A stretch of 64,000 nt of DNA from assembly GCF_036242395.1 (NCBI RefSeq), contig NZ_CP108458.1, positions 6,510,001-6,574,000 of the forward strand. Reading direction: 5' to 3'. Source of the stretch: Kitasatospora sp. NBC_01266 (lineage in GTDB: Bacteria; Actinomycetota; Actinomycetes; Streptomycetales; Streptomycetaceae). Made by a program: the position numbers and the translations under genes. The notes under the pieces are model-generated. The model saw only the letters and a program-made list of their open reading frames with translations. It did no database searches and was not told the DNA's origin. Shown here piece by piece: positions 33,196 through 41,412 of this stretch. How positions within the stretch are numbered: position 1 is the first letter of the stretch; each line of letters opens with the position of its first letter.

Positions 33196-34410
33196 ATGCG
33201 ACCCACCAGACCCGCCAACCGAACCCGAGCCGCACGGGTCCAGGCCCTGGGCGCCGTGCTGTTCGCGGTGGCTCTCGCCGGGTGCTCCTCCTCGTCCTCC
33301 GCCGGATCGGCCGCCTCCGCCGCCGCCTCGGCCCCCGCTCCGGCGCCCTCCGACAGCGCGCAGTCCGCCACCGACCAGCCCCAGTCGGGCTTCCTCGCCG
33401 GTCTGCACACCACCAGCACCCTCGCCTCGACCATCCCGGAGAACCTCGACGTCAACCCGTACGCGGTGCTGGTGGCCTCGACCACCGCCGGGAAGATCAC
33501 CAAGGGCAACGTCCTGGTGGACAACTTCAACAGCAAGGCCAACTTCCAGGGCACCGGCACCACGATCGTGCAGATCGACCCGCAGGGTCAGCTGACCACC
33601 TTCGCCCAGATCCCGGCGAACCAGCCGGGCTGCCCCGGCGGCATCGGGCTGTCCACCGCGATGACCCAGCTCAGCTCCGGCTACGTGATCGTGGGCAGCG
33701 CGCCCAGCACCGACGGCACCACCGCCACCCAGGGCGCCGGCTGCCTGCTGGTGCTCGACCCGCAGGGCCAGGTGGCCTCCACCATCCAGGGCGGACAGCT
33801 CGACGGCCCGTGGGACCTGACCGCCACCGACCAGGGCAGCAGCGCCACCCTCTACGTCACCAACACGCTGCACGGCATCCAGGCGGTCGGCCAGCCGGTC
33901 CAGCAGGCCGGCACGGTGGTGCGCGTCCAGCTGACCGAACCCGCGAACGCGGCACCCACGGTGGCCTCCGAGACGGTCATCGGCAGCGGCTTCCCCGAGC
34001 AGGCCGACCCCAACACCTTCGTCGACGGCCCGACCGGGGTGGCGCTGGGGGCGGACGGCACCCTCTACGTCGCCGACCGGCTGGGCAACCGGATCGCGGC
34101 CATCCCGCAGGCCGCCACCCGCACCGACAGCGCGGGCACCGGCACCACCCTCACCACGGGCGGCCGGCTCGACGGCCCGCTGGCGATGACCCTGGCCCCC
34201 AACGGCGACCTGCTGGTCACCAACGGCCTCAACGGCCAGCTCGTCGAGGTCACCCCGGCGGGCAAGCAGGTCGCCAACGCCTGGCTCGACCAGGACCAGG
34301 CGCAGACCCCGGCCGGCAGCGGCGACCTGTTCGGCCTCGCGCTGACCGCCGACCACACCGGTGTCTACTTCGCGATGGACGACAACAACGCCCTGGGGGT
34401 CATGAAGTGA
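33196..34410 (+). CDS. Iron-regulated NHL/YVTN-like lipoprotein
   Basis: This 404-aa surface lipoprotein has an N-terminal signal with lipobox LAGC (about residue 29) and a Ser/Ala linker. The mature domain is beta-propeller-like, with repeated 'GxLYVxDxxGNRIxxI' and 'PNGDLLVTNGLNGQLVEV' type blades (YVTNTLHGIQ, LYVADRLGNRI, LLVTNGLNG). It overlaps the start of efeB by 4 nt, so the two are co-translated, and an iron-box-like site precedes it. It is probably a companion of the secreted heme peroxidase in iron acquisition; its ligand is unknown. The start is the ATG after GAAAGGA rather than the upstream frame extension. Confidence 0.8.
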   Translation: MRPTRPANRTRAARVQALGAVLFAVALAGCSSSSSAGSAASAAASAPAPAPSDSAQSATDQPQSGFLAGLHTTSTLASTIPENLDVNPYAVLVASTTAGKITKGNVLVDNFNSKANFQGTGTTIVQIDPQGQLTTFAQIPANQPGCPGGIGLSTAMTQLSSGYVIVGSAPSTDGTTATQGAGCLLVLDPQGQVASTIQGGQLDGPWDLTATDQGSSATLYVTNTLHGIQAVGQPVQQAGTVVRVQLTEPANAAPTVASETVIGSGFPEQADPNTFVDGPTGVALGADGTLYVADRLGNRIAAIPQAATRTDSAGTGTTLTTGGRLDGPLAMTLAPNGDLLVTNGLNGQLVEVTPAGKQVANAWLDQDQAQTPAGSGDLFGLALTADHTGVYFAMDDNNALGVMK

Positions 34411-35780
34411 CGGACCAGCAGCCCACCGAACCGGCCGAGCCCGAACCGGCCGAGCCCGAATCGGCCGATGGTGCGGCGACCGAGACGGCCACCGACGCCG
34501 GACGCTCGCGCAGCGCGCTGGGCCGGCGCGGCTTCCTGGCCGCCGTCGGCCTCGGCACCGGCGCGGCCGCCGCGCTGGGGGCCGGCGTCGCCGTGGCCGT
34601 GGAGAGCGGCGGCAGCAGCGGCAGCCAGAACGAGAGCGGCACCATGCCGTTCTGGGGCACCCACCAGCAGGGCGTGACCAACACCCCACAGGAGCAGACC
34701 TACTTCGCGGCCTTCGACCTCCTCACCGAGAAGCGCTCCGACGTCGAGGACCTGCTGCGCACCTGGACCCAGCAGGCCGCCGAACTCACCGCGGGCAACC
34801 CGGCGGTGAGCACCGCGCAGCGCCCCACCGCCCCGCCGGTGGACACCGGCGAGAGCCTGGACCTCGGCCCCGCCCAGCTGACCCTCACCTTCGGCTTCGG
34901 CGCCACCCTGTTCACCAAGGACGGCACCGACCGCTACGGCTTGGCCGCCCGCCGCCCGGCCGCCCTGGTGAACCTCCCGGTCTTCCACGGGGACCAGCTG
35001 AACGCGGCGACCACCGGCGGCGACCTCACCATCCAGGCCTGCGCCTCGGACCCGCAGATCGCCTTCCACGCGGTCCGCCAACTGGCCCGCGCCGCCGCCG
35101 GGGTGGCCCAGATCCGCTGGGTCCAGGCCGGCTTCAACCAGGCGGCCAAGACCAAGGGCACCGTCCGCAACCTGATGGGCTTCAAGGACGGCACCGCCAA
35201 CCCGCCCACCAGCTCGGCCACCCAGATGAACCAGTACGTCTGGGCGGGCAGCGACGGGCCGTCCTGGATGGTCGGCGGCACCTACCTGGTGGCCCGGCTG
35301 ATCCGGATCAGTCTTGAGCACTGGGACACCATGTCGCTGAACACCCAGGAGGCCGTGATCGGCCGCCACAAGGTGTCCGGCGCCCCGCTGGGCGGCACCC
35401 GCGAGGCCGACCCGATGGACTTCACCGCCCGCAACAGCGACGGCACGGCCACCATCCCGCTGAACTCGCACATCAGGCTCTCCTCGCCCGCGATGAACGG
35501 CGGGGCCCAGATGCTGCGCCGCTCGTACAGCTACAACAACGGCGTGAGCCCGTTCGTCGAGCGCTGGCCCCCGTGGAAGCAGGCCCTGGAGTACGACGCG
35601 GGACTGCTGTTCTGCTGCTACCAGAACGACCCCCGGACCGCGTTCGTGCGGATCTTCGAGCGACTGGCCCTGTCCGACGCGATGAACCAGTTCACCACCC
35701 ACACCGGCAGCATCCTGGTCGCGGTACCACCGGCGGCGGCGGGCCCGGGGCACTGGATCGGCGAGCAGCTCTTCGCCTGA
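34407..35780 (+). CDS. efeB: Dyp-type peroxidase/deferrochelatase (EfeB-like)
   Basis: This 457-aa heme enzyme is exported by Tat: after a Glu/Pro-rich N-terminus there is LGRRGFLAAVGLG (about residues 34-46) and a hydrophobic stretch. The DyP signature GFKDGT (GxxDG, about residue 260) is present, with 'DPMDFTARNSDGTATIPLNS' further on, as in EfeB. EfeB homologues oxidise substrates with peroxide and help deliver iron, possibly from heme. GTG start; its TGA overlap with the lipoprotein stop is 4 nt. It is part of the iron-regulated lipoprotein-efeB operon; EfeU/EfeO are not seen here. Confidence 0.93.
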   Translation: MTDQQPTEPAEPEPAEPESADGAATETATDAGRSRSALGRRGFLAAVGLGTGAAAALGAGVAVAVESGGSSGSQNESGTMPFWGTHQQGVTNTPQEQTYFAAFDLLTEKRSDVEDLLRTWTQQAAELTAGNPAVSTAQRPTAPPVDTGESLDLGPAQLTLTFGFGATLFTKDGTDRYGLAARRPAALVNLPVFHGDQLNAATTGGDLTIQACASDPQIAFHAVRQLARAAAGVAQIRWVQAGFNQAAKTKGTVRNLMGFKDGTANPPTSSATQMNQYVWAGSDGPSWMVGGTYLVARLIRISLEHWDTMSLNTQEAVIGRHKVSGAPLGGTREADPMDFTARNSDGTATIPLNSHIRLSSPAMNGGAQMLRRSYSYNNGVSPFVERWPPWKQALEYDAGLLFCCYQNDPRTAFVRIFERLALSDAMNQFTTHTGSILVAVPPAAAGPGHWIGEQLFA

Positions 35781-35793
35781 CCGGCTACTCGTT

Positions 35794-35835
35794 GAGCCCC
35801 GTCGGCCTGCCTGAACTGGCAGGCCGGCGGGGCTC
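35794..35835 (+). terminator. Terminator after efeB
   Basis: GAGCCCCG-t-CGGCCTGCC pairs with GGCAGGCCG-g-CGGGGCTC (17 bp with one bulged pair, 6-nt loop), 13 nt after the stop. Confidence 0.85.
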
Positions 35836-35864
35836 CTTCAACCGCGCATCGCCAGGGGCAAAGG

Positions 35865-36179
35865 TCAGCCAGGCCCATGGTCAGCGGTCTTCGCGGTCAC
35901 CTCGGGCTCGGACCAGCGGATGCTCAACACGTGCGGCCCGTCCGGCAGTTGGAGCGTCAGGCTCCTGGCGCCCTGGAGCGTCAGCAGCTCCAGGGTCCGC
36001 TCCTCGGCGTGCGGGTCGGTCAGCCAGCAGGTGACCAACTCCCGGTCGCCGTCCAGGGGCAGCAGCCTCGCCGAGTCCCAGAGTGCGGCCAACGCGTCCG
36101 ACAGGCGCGCGAACCGCGCCGGGGGCGTGATCCCCGCGATCTCCACCACCACAGGACGCGTGGGTTGCTGGTGCGCCAC
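35865..36179 (-). CDS. Hypothetical protein coupled to anti-sigma-like ATPase
   Basis: This 104-aa protein begins with a GTG 2 nt after the stop of the upstream ATPase gene, so it is translationally coupled to it. Its sequence ('VVVEIAGITPPARFARLSDA', DSARLLPLDGDRELVTCWL, HVLSIRWSEPEVT) has alternating hydrophobic patterns of a small alpha/beta domain; no family was recognised. Operon position suggests a partner or regulator in the same switch. Confidence 0.65.
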   Translation of the reverse strand: MAHQQPTRPVVVEIAGITPPARFARLSDALAALWDSARLLPLDGDRELVTCWLTDPHAEERTLELLTLQGARSLTLQLPDGPHVLSIRWSEPEVTAKTADHGPG

Positions 36180-36181
36180 GG

Positions 36182-36613
36182 CTACGCCACCGCCGGGCTG
36201 GGCGTGCAGCAGCACCACACGCGCTTGCCGATGCCGTCGCGCGGGCCCCAGCCCCACTTCTCGGAGAGCTTGTCGACCAGCAGCAGGCCGCGCCCCGACA
36301 GTCCGTCAGTCGTGTTCCGCAGCACGGGCGGGGCGTCGGAGGAGTCGTCCACCGAGATCCACAGCAGGTCCGCGTCGGCTTCCAGCCCCACCCGGATCAG
36401 CCTGCCGGAGCGGGTGCCGTGGATCAGCGCGTTGGTCACCAGCTCGCTGACGAGCAACTCCCCCTTCTCGAAGAAGAGTTCGCCGCGCTCGACGCGCGGC
36501 AGGAAGTCGCGCAGCAGCCTTCTGGCGCGGGCGGGGGACCGCTGGCTCTTCGGCAGCCAGAGGTGGTCCTGGGTGTTGGGCAGCGGCGGCGGGTTGTCGG
36601 TCGTTTCAGACAT
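36182..36613 (-). CDS. HATPase_c-type regulatory ATPase (anti-sigma/serine-kinase-like)
   Basis: This 143-aa cytosolic protein is of the short GHKL ATPase type common in Streptomyces beside XRE/DUF397 loci. Visible are 'RGELLFEKGELLVSELVTNALIHG'-type N-box residues (ELVTNALIHG), the G1 region ISVDDSSDAPP and the G2 loop GRGLLLVDKLSEKWGWG. It probably binds ATP and acts by partner switching. Its start has AAGGGG upstream. It is divergent from the XRE gene, with a 271-nt shared promoter region that contains a GTGGAG-tg-CTCCAC palindrome (36735-36748). Confidence 0.88.
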   Translation of the reverse strand: MSETTDNPPPLPNTQDHLWLPKSQRSPARARRLLRDFLPRVERGELFFEKGELLVSELVTNALIHGTRSGRLIRVGLEADADLLWISVDDSSDAPPVLRNTTDGLSGRGLLLVDKLSEKWGWGPRDGIGKRVWCCCTPSPAVA

Positions 36614-36734
36614 GGCGAAGCCCCTTGTGCGGCACGGCTGTTGACTGAAGCGGGCGCGAGACTGGGCGCCCCGGGACGGCCGGACTGGGGGCAAAGGGAT
36701 GCCCGGTGACGAGCCGTCATGATCACGGTCTGTC

Positions 36735-36748
36735 GTGGAGTGCTCCAC
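36735..36748 (+). promoter_or_regulatory. Short palindrome in divergent ATPase/XRE promoter region
   Basis: GTGGAG-tg-CTCCAC has perfect 6-bp arms and is followed 7 nt later by TAGCAT, a possible -10 hexamer for the XRE gene. It is a candidate autoregulatory site. Confidence 0.4.
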
Positions 36749-36884
36749 TCCCCGTAGCATGCTCTCGTGGAGCGATTTCATGCAAGTGCGACCTCGTGAA
36801 ATTGCACGGGCTCGCAAGAGCCTTGTGATCACGGAAGGAGGTGGCAGACTGTGACCCGACGTCAACCAGCAAGGAGCGACCGGC

Positions 36885-37766
36885 ATGGACAGTCCCACCG
36901 TGCTTCGACGTAGGCTCGGCTCCGAGCTGCGTCGGCTGCGCGAGAGGTCGGGACTCCAGGCGAAGGATGCCGCCAATGCCTTGGGTTTCAGCCCGGCGAA
37001 GGTCTCGAGGATCGAGTCAGGCAGCATCACCCTCAAGGAAGTGGACGTCCGCGCCCTGCTGAAGCTGTACGGCGTCGCTGATGAGAGCGACTTGCGCCAG
37101 TTCGTTTCATTGGCGCGGCAGAGCACTCAGCGGGGATGGTGGCACGATTACGGGAACACGCTCCCCGAGTGGTTTCAGACCTATGTGGGCCTGGAGGGTG
37201 ACGCATCGCTCATCCGGACCTATGAACCAGAGCTTGTCCCCGGCCTTCTCCAAACGCGGGATTATGCCCGCGCCATTCTTGAGGTCTCGCCGCCGGCGCA
37301 CCCTGAGAATGACCCCGAGCGCCGCCTGAAGGAAATTGAGCGAAGGCTGGACCTGCGTATGCAGCGGCAAGAGGTCTTTCAACGCACTGACCCGCCGGTG
37401 ATCCAGGCAGTCCTCAGTGAGGCCGTCCTGCGGCGCCCGGTGGGCGGAGCGGAGGTCATGCGCGCTCAGGTTAGGAATCTTGTCACGGTTTCCCGGCGGC
37501 CTGATATCACCATCCAGGTCCTTCCGTCGGGAGCTGGCGCGCACCCTTCCATGAGTATGCCGTTCAGCATTCTCTCGTTCTCGGATGTTCCTGGCGACAT
37601 CGTCTATATCGAGGCGCTGACGAGCAGCCTGTACATCGAGAAGGAGTCGGACATCAGGCGCCATGAGCTTGTTTTTGAACGGCTGATAAACTCCGCCATG
37701 ACTCCGGAGGAGTCTGTCTCCTGGATGGAAGAGCTAGCAGTAGAGGGGTACGGAAATGGCGGCTGA
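36885..37766 (+). CDS. XRE-family regulator of the Scr1/WhiJ type (DUF5753)
   Basis: This 293-aa protein has an N-terminal helix-turn-helix (residues 8-62: LRRLRERSGLQAKDAANALG, FSPAKVSRIESG) and a large C-terminal DUF5753 sensor domain (about 85-275, with 'YEPELVPGLLQTRDYARAIL'). The architecture is that of WhiJ-like regulators that pair with a small DUF397 protein, here encoded immediately downstream with an 11-nt overlap. AAGGAG lies 8 nt before the ATG. Codon use is somewhat less GC-biased than the flanks, as often in these mobile regulatory sets. Likely role: developmental or metabolic switch antagonised by the DUF397 partner. Confidence 0.92.
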   Translation: MDSPTVLRRRLGSELRRLRERSGLQAKDAANALGFSPAKVSRIESGSITLKEVDVRALLKLYGVADESDLRQFVSLARQSTQRGWWHDYGNTLPEWFQTYVGLEGDASLIRTYEPELVPGLLQTRDYARAILEVSPPAHPENDPERRLKEIERRLDLRMQRQEVFQRTDPPVIQAVLSEAVLRRPVGGAEVMRAQVRNLVTVSRRPDITIQVLPSGAGAHPSMSMPFSILSFSDVPGDIVYIEALTSSLYIEKESDIRRHELVFERLINSAMTPEESVSWMEELAVEGYGNGG

Positions 37767-37959
37767 TCTGAGGTGGCGCAAAAGCAGCTTCAGTGGCAGT
37801 GAAGGCGGCAACTGCATCGAGGTGGCCGATGGCGTCGCTGGCGCCGTGCCGGTGCGGGACAGCAAGGATCCCAGCGGGCCCGCCTTGATCTTCGGGGCTG
37901 AGGCATGGCGCCTGTTCGTCGCCGACGTGCGGTCCGGCGAGCTGTTCACCCGCCTCTGA
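37756..37959 (+). CDS. DUF397 protein
   Basis: This 67-aa small acidic-to-neutral protein has the whole DUF397 pattern: LRWRKSSFSGSEGGNCIEVA, 'VPVRDSKDPSGPALIFGAEA', WRLFVADVRSGEL. It overlaps the 3' end of the XRE gene. In the WhiJ/Scr1-type systems such proteins counteract or modulate the XRE partner. Confidence 0.9.
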   Translation: MAADLRWRKSSFSGSEGGNCIEVADGVAGAVPVRDSKDPSGPALIFGAEAWRLFVADVRSGELFTRL

Positions 37960-38024
37960 CTTCGCCCGTGATCGTTCGGCGGCCCGCGCGCCCGACAGCC
38001 CCTAGGGGTTGGGACAGGGTTGAC

Positions 38025-38174
38025 GTGACGACAACGGTGTGGTCCAAGTCCAGCTACAGCAAAGGGCAGCAAGTCTGCGTAGAGGCAGGTGTCGGGAGCC
38101 TTGCCGCCGTGCCGGTGCGGGACAGCAAGGATCCGTACGGCCCCATGCTGACGCGTTGTTCCCTGATCTCCTGA
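38025..38174 (+). CDS. Second DUF397 protein, C-terminally short
   Basis: This 49-aa frame begins at a GTG (MTTTVWSKSSYSKGQQVCVE) and includes VPVRDSKDPYGPMLT, but then ends RCSLIS instead of the usual alpha-helical FxxxAWxxFL..VR tail. The DNA around VPVRDSKDP is nearly identical to the first copy, indicating duplication. A one-base shift after GPMLT would continue as DALFPDLLTDSRRA, which resembles the missing tail, so the copy is probably frameshifted. Confidence 0.6.
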   Translation: MTTTVWSKSSYSKGQQVCVEAGVGSLAAVPVRDSKDPYGPMLTRCSLIS

Positions 38175-38230
38175 CAGATTCCCGACGCGCCACCATGCTT
38201 GGGGATCGAACCGACCGAGGGGAGTACGAC

Positions 38231-38371
38231 ATGGCACGACGCTTGCGGGTGATCGGCAGCACCTCCGGTGTGGGTGACTGCCCGACGCTCTATGAGGACT
38301 TGGACACGGGCGAGGTACTCGTTCAGGGCGCCCTCGTGACGGACCCTGACGACGTGGCGCAGCTCAAGTAG
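38231..38371 (+). CDS. Small conserved-type protein upstream of DUF6879 gene
   Basis: A 46-aa protein (MARRLRVIGSTSGVGDCPTL, LYEDLDTGEVLVQGALVTDP). Its TAG stop is directly followed by the GTG of the DUF6879 gene, so the two are coupled. Small proteins of this type commonly precede DUF6879 genes in Streptomyces; the function is unknown. Confidence 0.75.
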   Translation: MARRLRVIGSTSGVGDCPTLYEDLDTGEVLVQGALVTDPDDVAQLK

Positions 38372-38986
38372 GTGAAGGACGATGAGGGTTTCGTTGTCGT
38401 CCCGCGCGAGCTGATGGTGAGATTTGCGCCGAAGGAGTCGTCATCCGTTCCGGAGTTCGTGCCGCAGCAGAAGATCACTGAGTTCATCAACGACGGCTTC
38501 GAGCACACTGCTTGGCGGTTGGAGACCCGGATCGGCTACCTGTCGGACAAGCAGATGCCCTCGTACGACGAGTTCCTGCGGACCGGTGACACCGCTGGGG
38601 AGGTCGGGCACCCGTGGTTCGACAACGTCCGGCGCATGGTGGGCAAGGGCAAGCGGTTCGAGCGGGTGCGGCTGGTGGACAACCCGCCGACCGAGGGTCA
38701 GCGGTACCTGCTGGCCTGTGCCCGGACCAACGTGGCGGCCGGTGAGGACATCCGGTGCATGTGGCGTTCCGACGCCGATGGGGCGGGGCTGGCCGGGCTC
38801 TCCGACTTCTGGTTGTTCGACTCCCGTACGGTCGCTCGGTTCCACTTCGAGGGAGAGCGCACGGTCGGCATGGAGTTGGTGACGGACCCGCTGGAGGTTC
38901 TGCGGGCTTGCCAGGTCCGGGACGCTGCCTGGCACCACGCGACGCCGTACGTCGACTTCCTGCCTCAGGTACCTTCCGCCGTGTGA
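38372..38986 (+). CDS. DUF6879 family protein
   Basis: This 204-aa protein with a GTG start immediately follows the small upstream gene. The DUF6879 core is visible: 'FINDGFEHTAWRLETRIGYL', EFLRTG, a central block with GQRYLLACARTNVAAGEDI, and 'DFWLFDSRTVARFHFEGERT'. The family is frequent next to XRE-DUF397 loci in streptomycetes. The biochemical role is not established. Confidence 0.85.
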   Translation: MKDDEGFVVVPRELMVRFAPKESSSVPEFVPQQKITEFINDGFEHTAWRLETRIGYLSDKQMPSYDEFLRTGDTAGEVGHPWFDNVRRMVGKGKRFERVRLVDNPPTEGQRYLLACARTNVAAGEDIRCMWRSDADGAGLAGLSDFWLFDSRTVARFHFEGERTVGMELVTDPLEVLRACQVRDAAWHHATPYVDFLPQVPSAV

Positions 38987-39142
38987 GCACGGACTTTCAG
39001 GCGACGGTCAGCGACTCCGATCGACCGGCGAGGGGCCGGGGTCAGCGCGGCGCCAGTACCCGGGACACGGCTGCCGCCACCGCCCGCCCCGCCGCACCGA
39101 ACGGCGCCTGCGGGTCGAACTCCTCGCTCAGCCAGGCCGGAC

Positions 39143-39811
39143 TCAGGCGCGGCCGGTCGGTGCCAGTCCCGGGACGGTCGCCGCGATGCCGGCCACCATG
39201 ATCGCCAGCCCGCGTTCGAACTGCTCCTCGAAATCGGCGAAGAGCGTCTCCCCTGCGGCGACCGAGAGTGGGTGGTCCAGGCCGATCCGCTGGGCCCGTT
39301 CTGCCAGGTCGAAGGGCGGCTCCTGGTGTCCGGGCAGCGGGTGGACGGACTGCTCCTCGATGACGACGCCGACGGTGAAGGCGTAGGTGGTGGACGAGGC
39401 CAGCACGGCTTCCTTCAGGGTGAAGCCCGCGCCGATCAGGGCGCCGAGGTGGCGCTCCATCAAGGTGGCGTGGTCGTTGCCGGTGAAGTGGGTGCCGCTG
39501 AAGACCTTCGCGCCGTCCCGGTAGCCGAGCAGCGCGTGGCGCAGCCGCCGGGCGGCGCTGGTGATCCAGTCCTGCCAGGGGGCGTCGGGTCCGGGGAGCG
39601 GCTCGACGGCCATCCGCCGGTACATCTCGGTGGCCATCGCGTCCAGCAGCGCCTGCTTGTTGGCGAAGTGCCAGTACAGGGCCGGTGCCTGGACGTCGAG
39701 TTCCTTGGCGATCCGCCGCAGGGTCAGGCCGTCGAGGCCGGTCTCGTTGAGCAGCCGCAGTGCGGTGTCGGTGACCTGGTCGGGGTCGATTTTGCTTGCC
39801 ACGCCTCCCAT
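39143..39811 (-). CDS. TetR-family transcriptional repressor (TetR_C subgroup)
   Basis: This 222-aa protein has an N-terminal TetR HTH (residues 10-55: 'TALRLLNETGLDGLTLRRIA', KELDVQAPALYWHFANKQALL) and a C-terminal ligand domain like that of TetR itself (ALLGYRDGAKVFSGTHF). It is divergent from a FAD monooxygenase, the classical tetR/tetX-like arrangement. Two TTAAC-N3-GTTAA palindromes in the intergenic region are the likely operators. The start is the ATG at 39811, with a GTG three codons later also possible. Confidence 0.93.
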   Translation of the reverse strand: MGGVASKIDPDQVTDTALRLLNETGLDGLTLRRIAKELDVQAPALYWHFANKQALLDAMATEMYRRMAVEPLPGPDAPWQDWITSAARRLRHALLGYRDGAKVFSGTHFTGNDHATLMERHLGALIGAGFTLKEAVLASSTTYAFTVGVVIEEQSVHPLPGHQEPPFDLAERAQRIGLDHPLSVAAGETLFADFEEQFERGLAIMVAGIAATVPGLAPTGRA

Positions 39812-39847
39812 CCTCTCAGTCGCTCAGGGGAGAGCGCTCTTGACAAC

Positions 39848-39860
39848 TTAACAGCGTTAA
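39848..39860. promoter_or_regulatory. TetR operator copy 1
   Basis: TTAACAGCGTTAA (TTAAC and GTTAA arms, 3-nt centre) lies between the divergent tetR and monooxygenase genes, just after a TTGACA hexamer at 39840-39845. Confidence 0.7.
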
Positions 39861-39884
39861 ACCCACACTGCTGAAGGAGGGCAC

Positions 39885-39897
39885 TTAACAACGTTAA
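39885..39897. promoter_or_regulatory. TetR operator copy 2
   Basis: TTAACAACGTTAA has the same arms as copy 1, 37 nt away, and directly precedes the GGAG ribosome site of the monooxygenase. The paired sites strongly suggest one dimeric repressor controlling both genes. Confidence 0.7.
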
Positions 39898-39906
39898 GGA
39901 GTGGCT

Positions 39907-41364
39907 ATGGACCACGCACTGATCGACGTCCTGGTGGTGGGTGCCGGCGGCACCGGGCTCACCCTCGCCTGCGACCTGGCCAGGCGCGGCGTGTCCGCGC
40001 TGGTGGTCGAGCAGCAGGACGCGCTCTTCCCCGGCTCGCGCGGCAAGGGGCTGCAGCCGCGCACCCAGGAGGTCTTCGACGACCTCGGGGTGATCGCGGC
40101 GGTCCGGGCCGCCGGCGGGCCCTACCCGAAGATGCTGGCCTGGCAGGGTGAGAAGCGGGTGCGCGAGTGGGAGCTGATCGAGCCGGCCCCGGCCGAGCCC
40201 GGCGTCCCGTACCCGAATCCGGTGATGATCCCGCAGTGGCGGACCCAGCAGATCCTCCACGCCCGGCTGCTGGAGCTCGGCGGCTCGGTCGCCTTCGGCA
40301 CCCGCCTGGCCGGCTTCACCCAGGACGCCGACGCGGTGACCGCCGAGCTCGCGGCGGCCGACGGCGCCACCAGGACGGTTCGCGCCCGCTACCTGGTCGC
40401 CGCCGACGGTGGGCGCAGCACGGTACGCCGGGCGCTCGGCATCGCGATGGAGGGCGAGACGGTCGACCCCCGGCCCTCGCTGGTCGCCGACGTGCGGATC
40501 GAGGGCCTCGGCCGGGACAACTGGCACAGCTGGCCCGAGGCGCCCGGCGGGCTGCTGCTGCTCTGCCCGCTGGCGGGCACCGAGACCTTCCAACTCTTCG
40601 CCCAGTACGAGACGGGGGAGCCGGACACCTCGTTCGACGCCATCCGCGAGCTGGTCGGCGAGCGGACCGCGCTCGGCGCCGAGGCGGTGCGTGAGGTGCT
40701 CTGGGCCTCCGACTTCCGCCCCCGGGCCGCGCTGGCCGAGCGCTACCGGGAGGGCCGGGTCTTCCTCGCCGGGGACGCCGCGCACGTCCACTCGCCGGCC
40801 GGTGGCCAGGGGCTGAACACCAGCGTGCAGGACGCCTACAACCTCGGCTGGAAGCTCGGCCGGGTGCTGCGGCACGGCGCCCCTGACGCCCTGCTGGACA
40901 GCTACCAGGACGAGCGGCGCCCGGTGGCCGCCGGCGTCCTCGGACTGAGCACCAAGCTGCACCAGGGCACCTTCGTCGGCGGCTCAGGGCCGGTGCAACG
41001 CGGCAAGCAGACCTCGCAGTTGGGCGTCGGCTACCCGGACAGCACGCTGAGCGTGGAGCGGCGCACCGACCTGCCGGCGGAGGCGTTGCGCGCGGGGCAG
41101 CGGGTGCCGGACCTCGGGTACGCCGGCTCGGCGCGCCTGTTCGACCTGCTGCGCGGCCCGCACGCCACCCTGCTCGCGGTCGGCATACCGGCCCCGGAAC
41201 TCGATGACCCGGAGCTCCTGGTGCGGGAGTTGGACGAGCTGGCGGGGTTCGGCCCGGGTCTCTTCCTGATCCGTCCCGACGGCTACCTCGGGCTGGCGAC
41301 CCGGGACGCGGCCGACCTGGCGAGCTATCTCGGTCTCGTCACCGGCGTCCGCCAGCGCGTCTGA
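39907..41364 (+). CDS. FAD-dependent monooxygenase (aromatic/polyketide hydroxylase class)
   Basis: This 485-aa class A flavoprotein monooxygenase has VLVVGAGGTGLTLACDLARR at residue 8, the DG motif VAADGGRSTVRRALG (about 165), the GD motif 'VFLAGDAAHVHSPAGGQGLN' (about 285), and a thioredoxin-like C-terminus. The ATG 5 nt after GGAG is taken as start. Divergence from TetR with two operators suggests an inducible detoxification or antibiotic-modifying hydroxylase. The substrate is unknown. Confidence 0.92.
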   Translation: MDHALIDVLVVGAGGTGLTLACDLARRGVSALVVEQQDALFPGSRGKGLQPRTQEVFDDLGVIAAVRAAGGPYPKMLAWQGEKRVREWELIEPAPAEPGVPYPNPVMIPQWRTQQILHARLLELGGSVAFGTRLAGFTQDADAVTAELAAADGATRTVRARYLVAADGGRSTVRRALGIAMEGETVDPRPSLVADVRIEGLGRDNWHSWPEAPGGLLLLCPLAGTETFQLFAQYETGEPDTSFDAIRELVGERTALGAEAVREVLWASDFRPRAALAERYREGRVFLAGDAAHVHSPAGGQGLNTSVQDAYNLGWKLGRVLRHGAPDALLDSYQDERRPVAAGVLGLSTKLHQGTFVGGSGPVQRGKQTSQLGVGYPDSTLSVERRTDLPAEALRAGQRVPDLGYAGSARLFDLLRGPHATLLAVGIPAPELDDPELLVRELDELAGFGPGLFLIRPDGYLGLATRDAADLASYLGLVTGVRQRV

Positions 41365-41412
41365 CCAGCCCGGCTGCCCAGCCTGTCTGACCGGGCGCGG
41401 CGGGCGGCCCCG

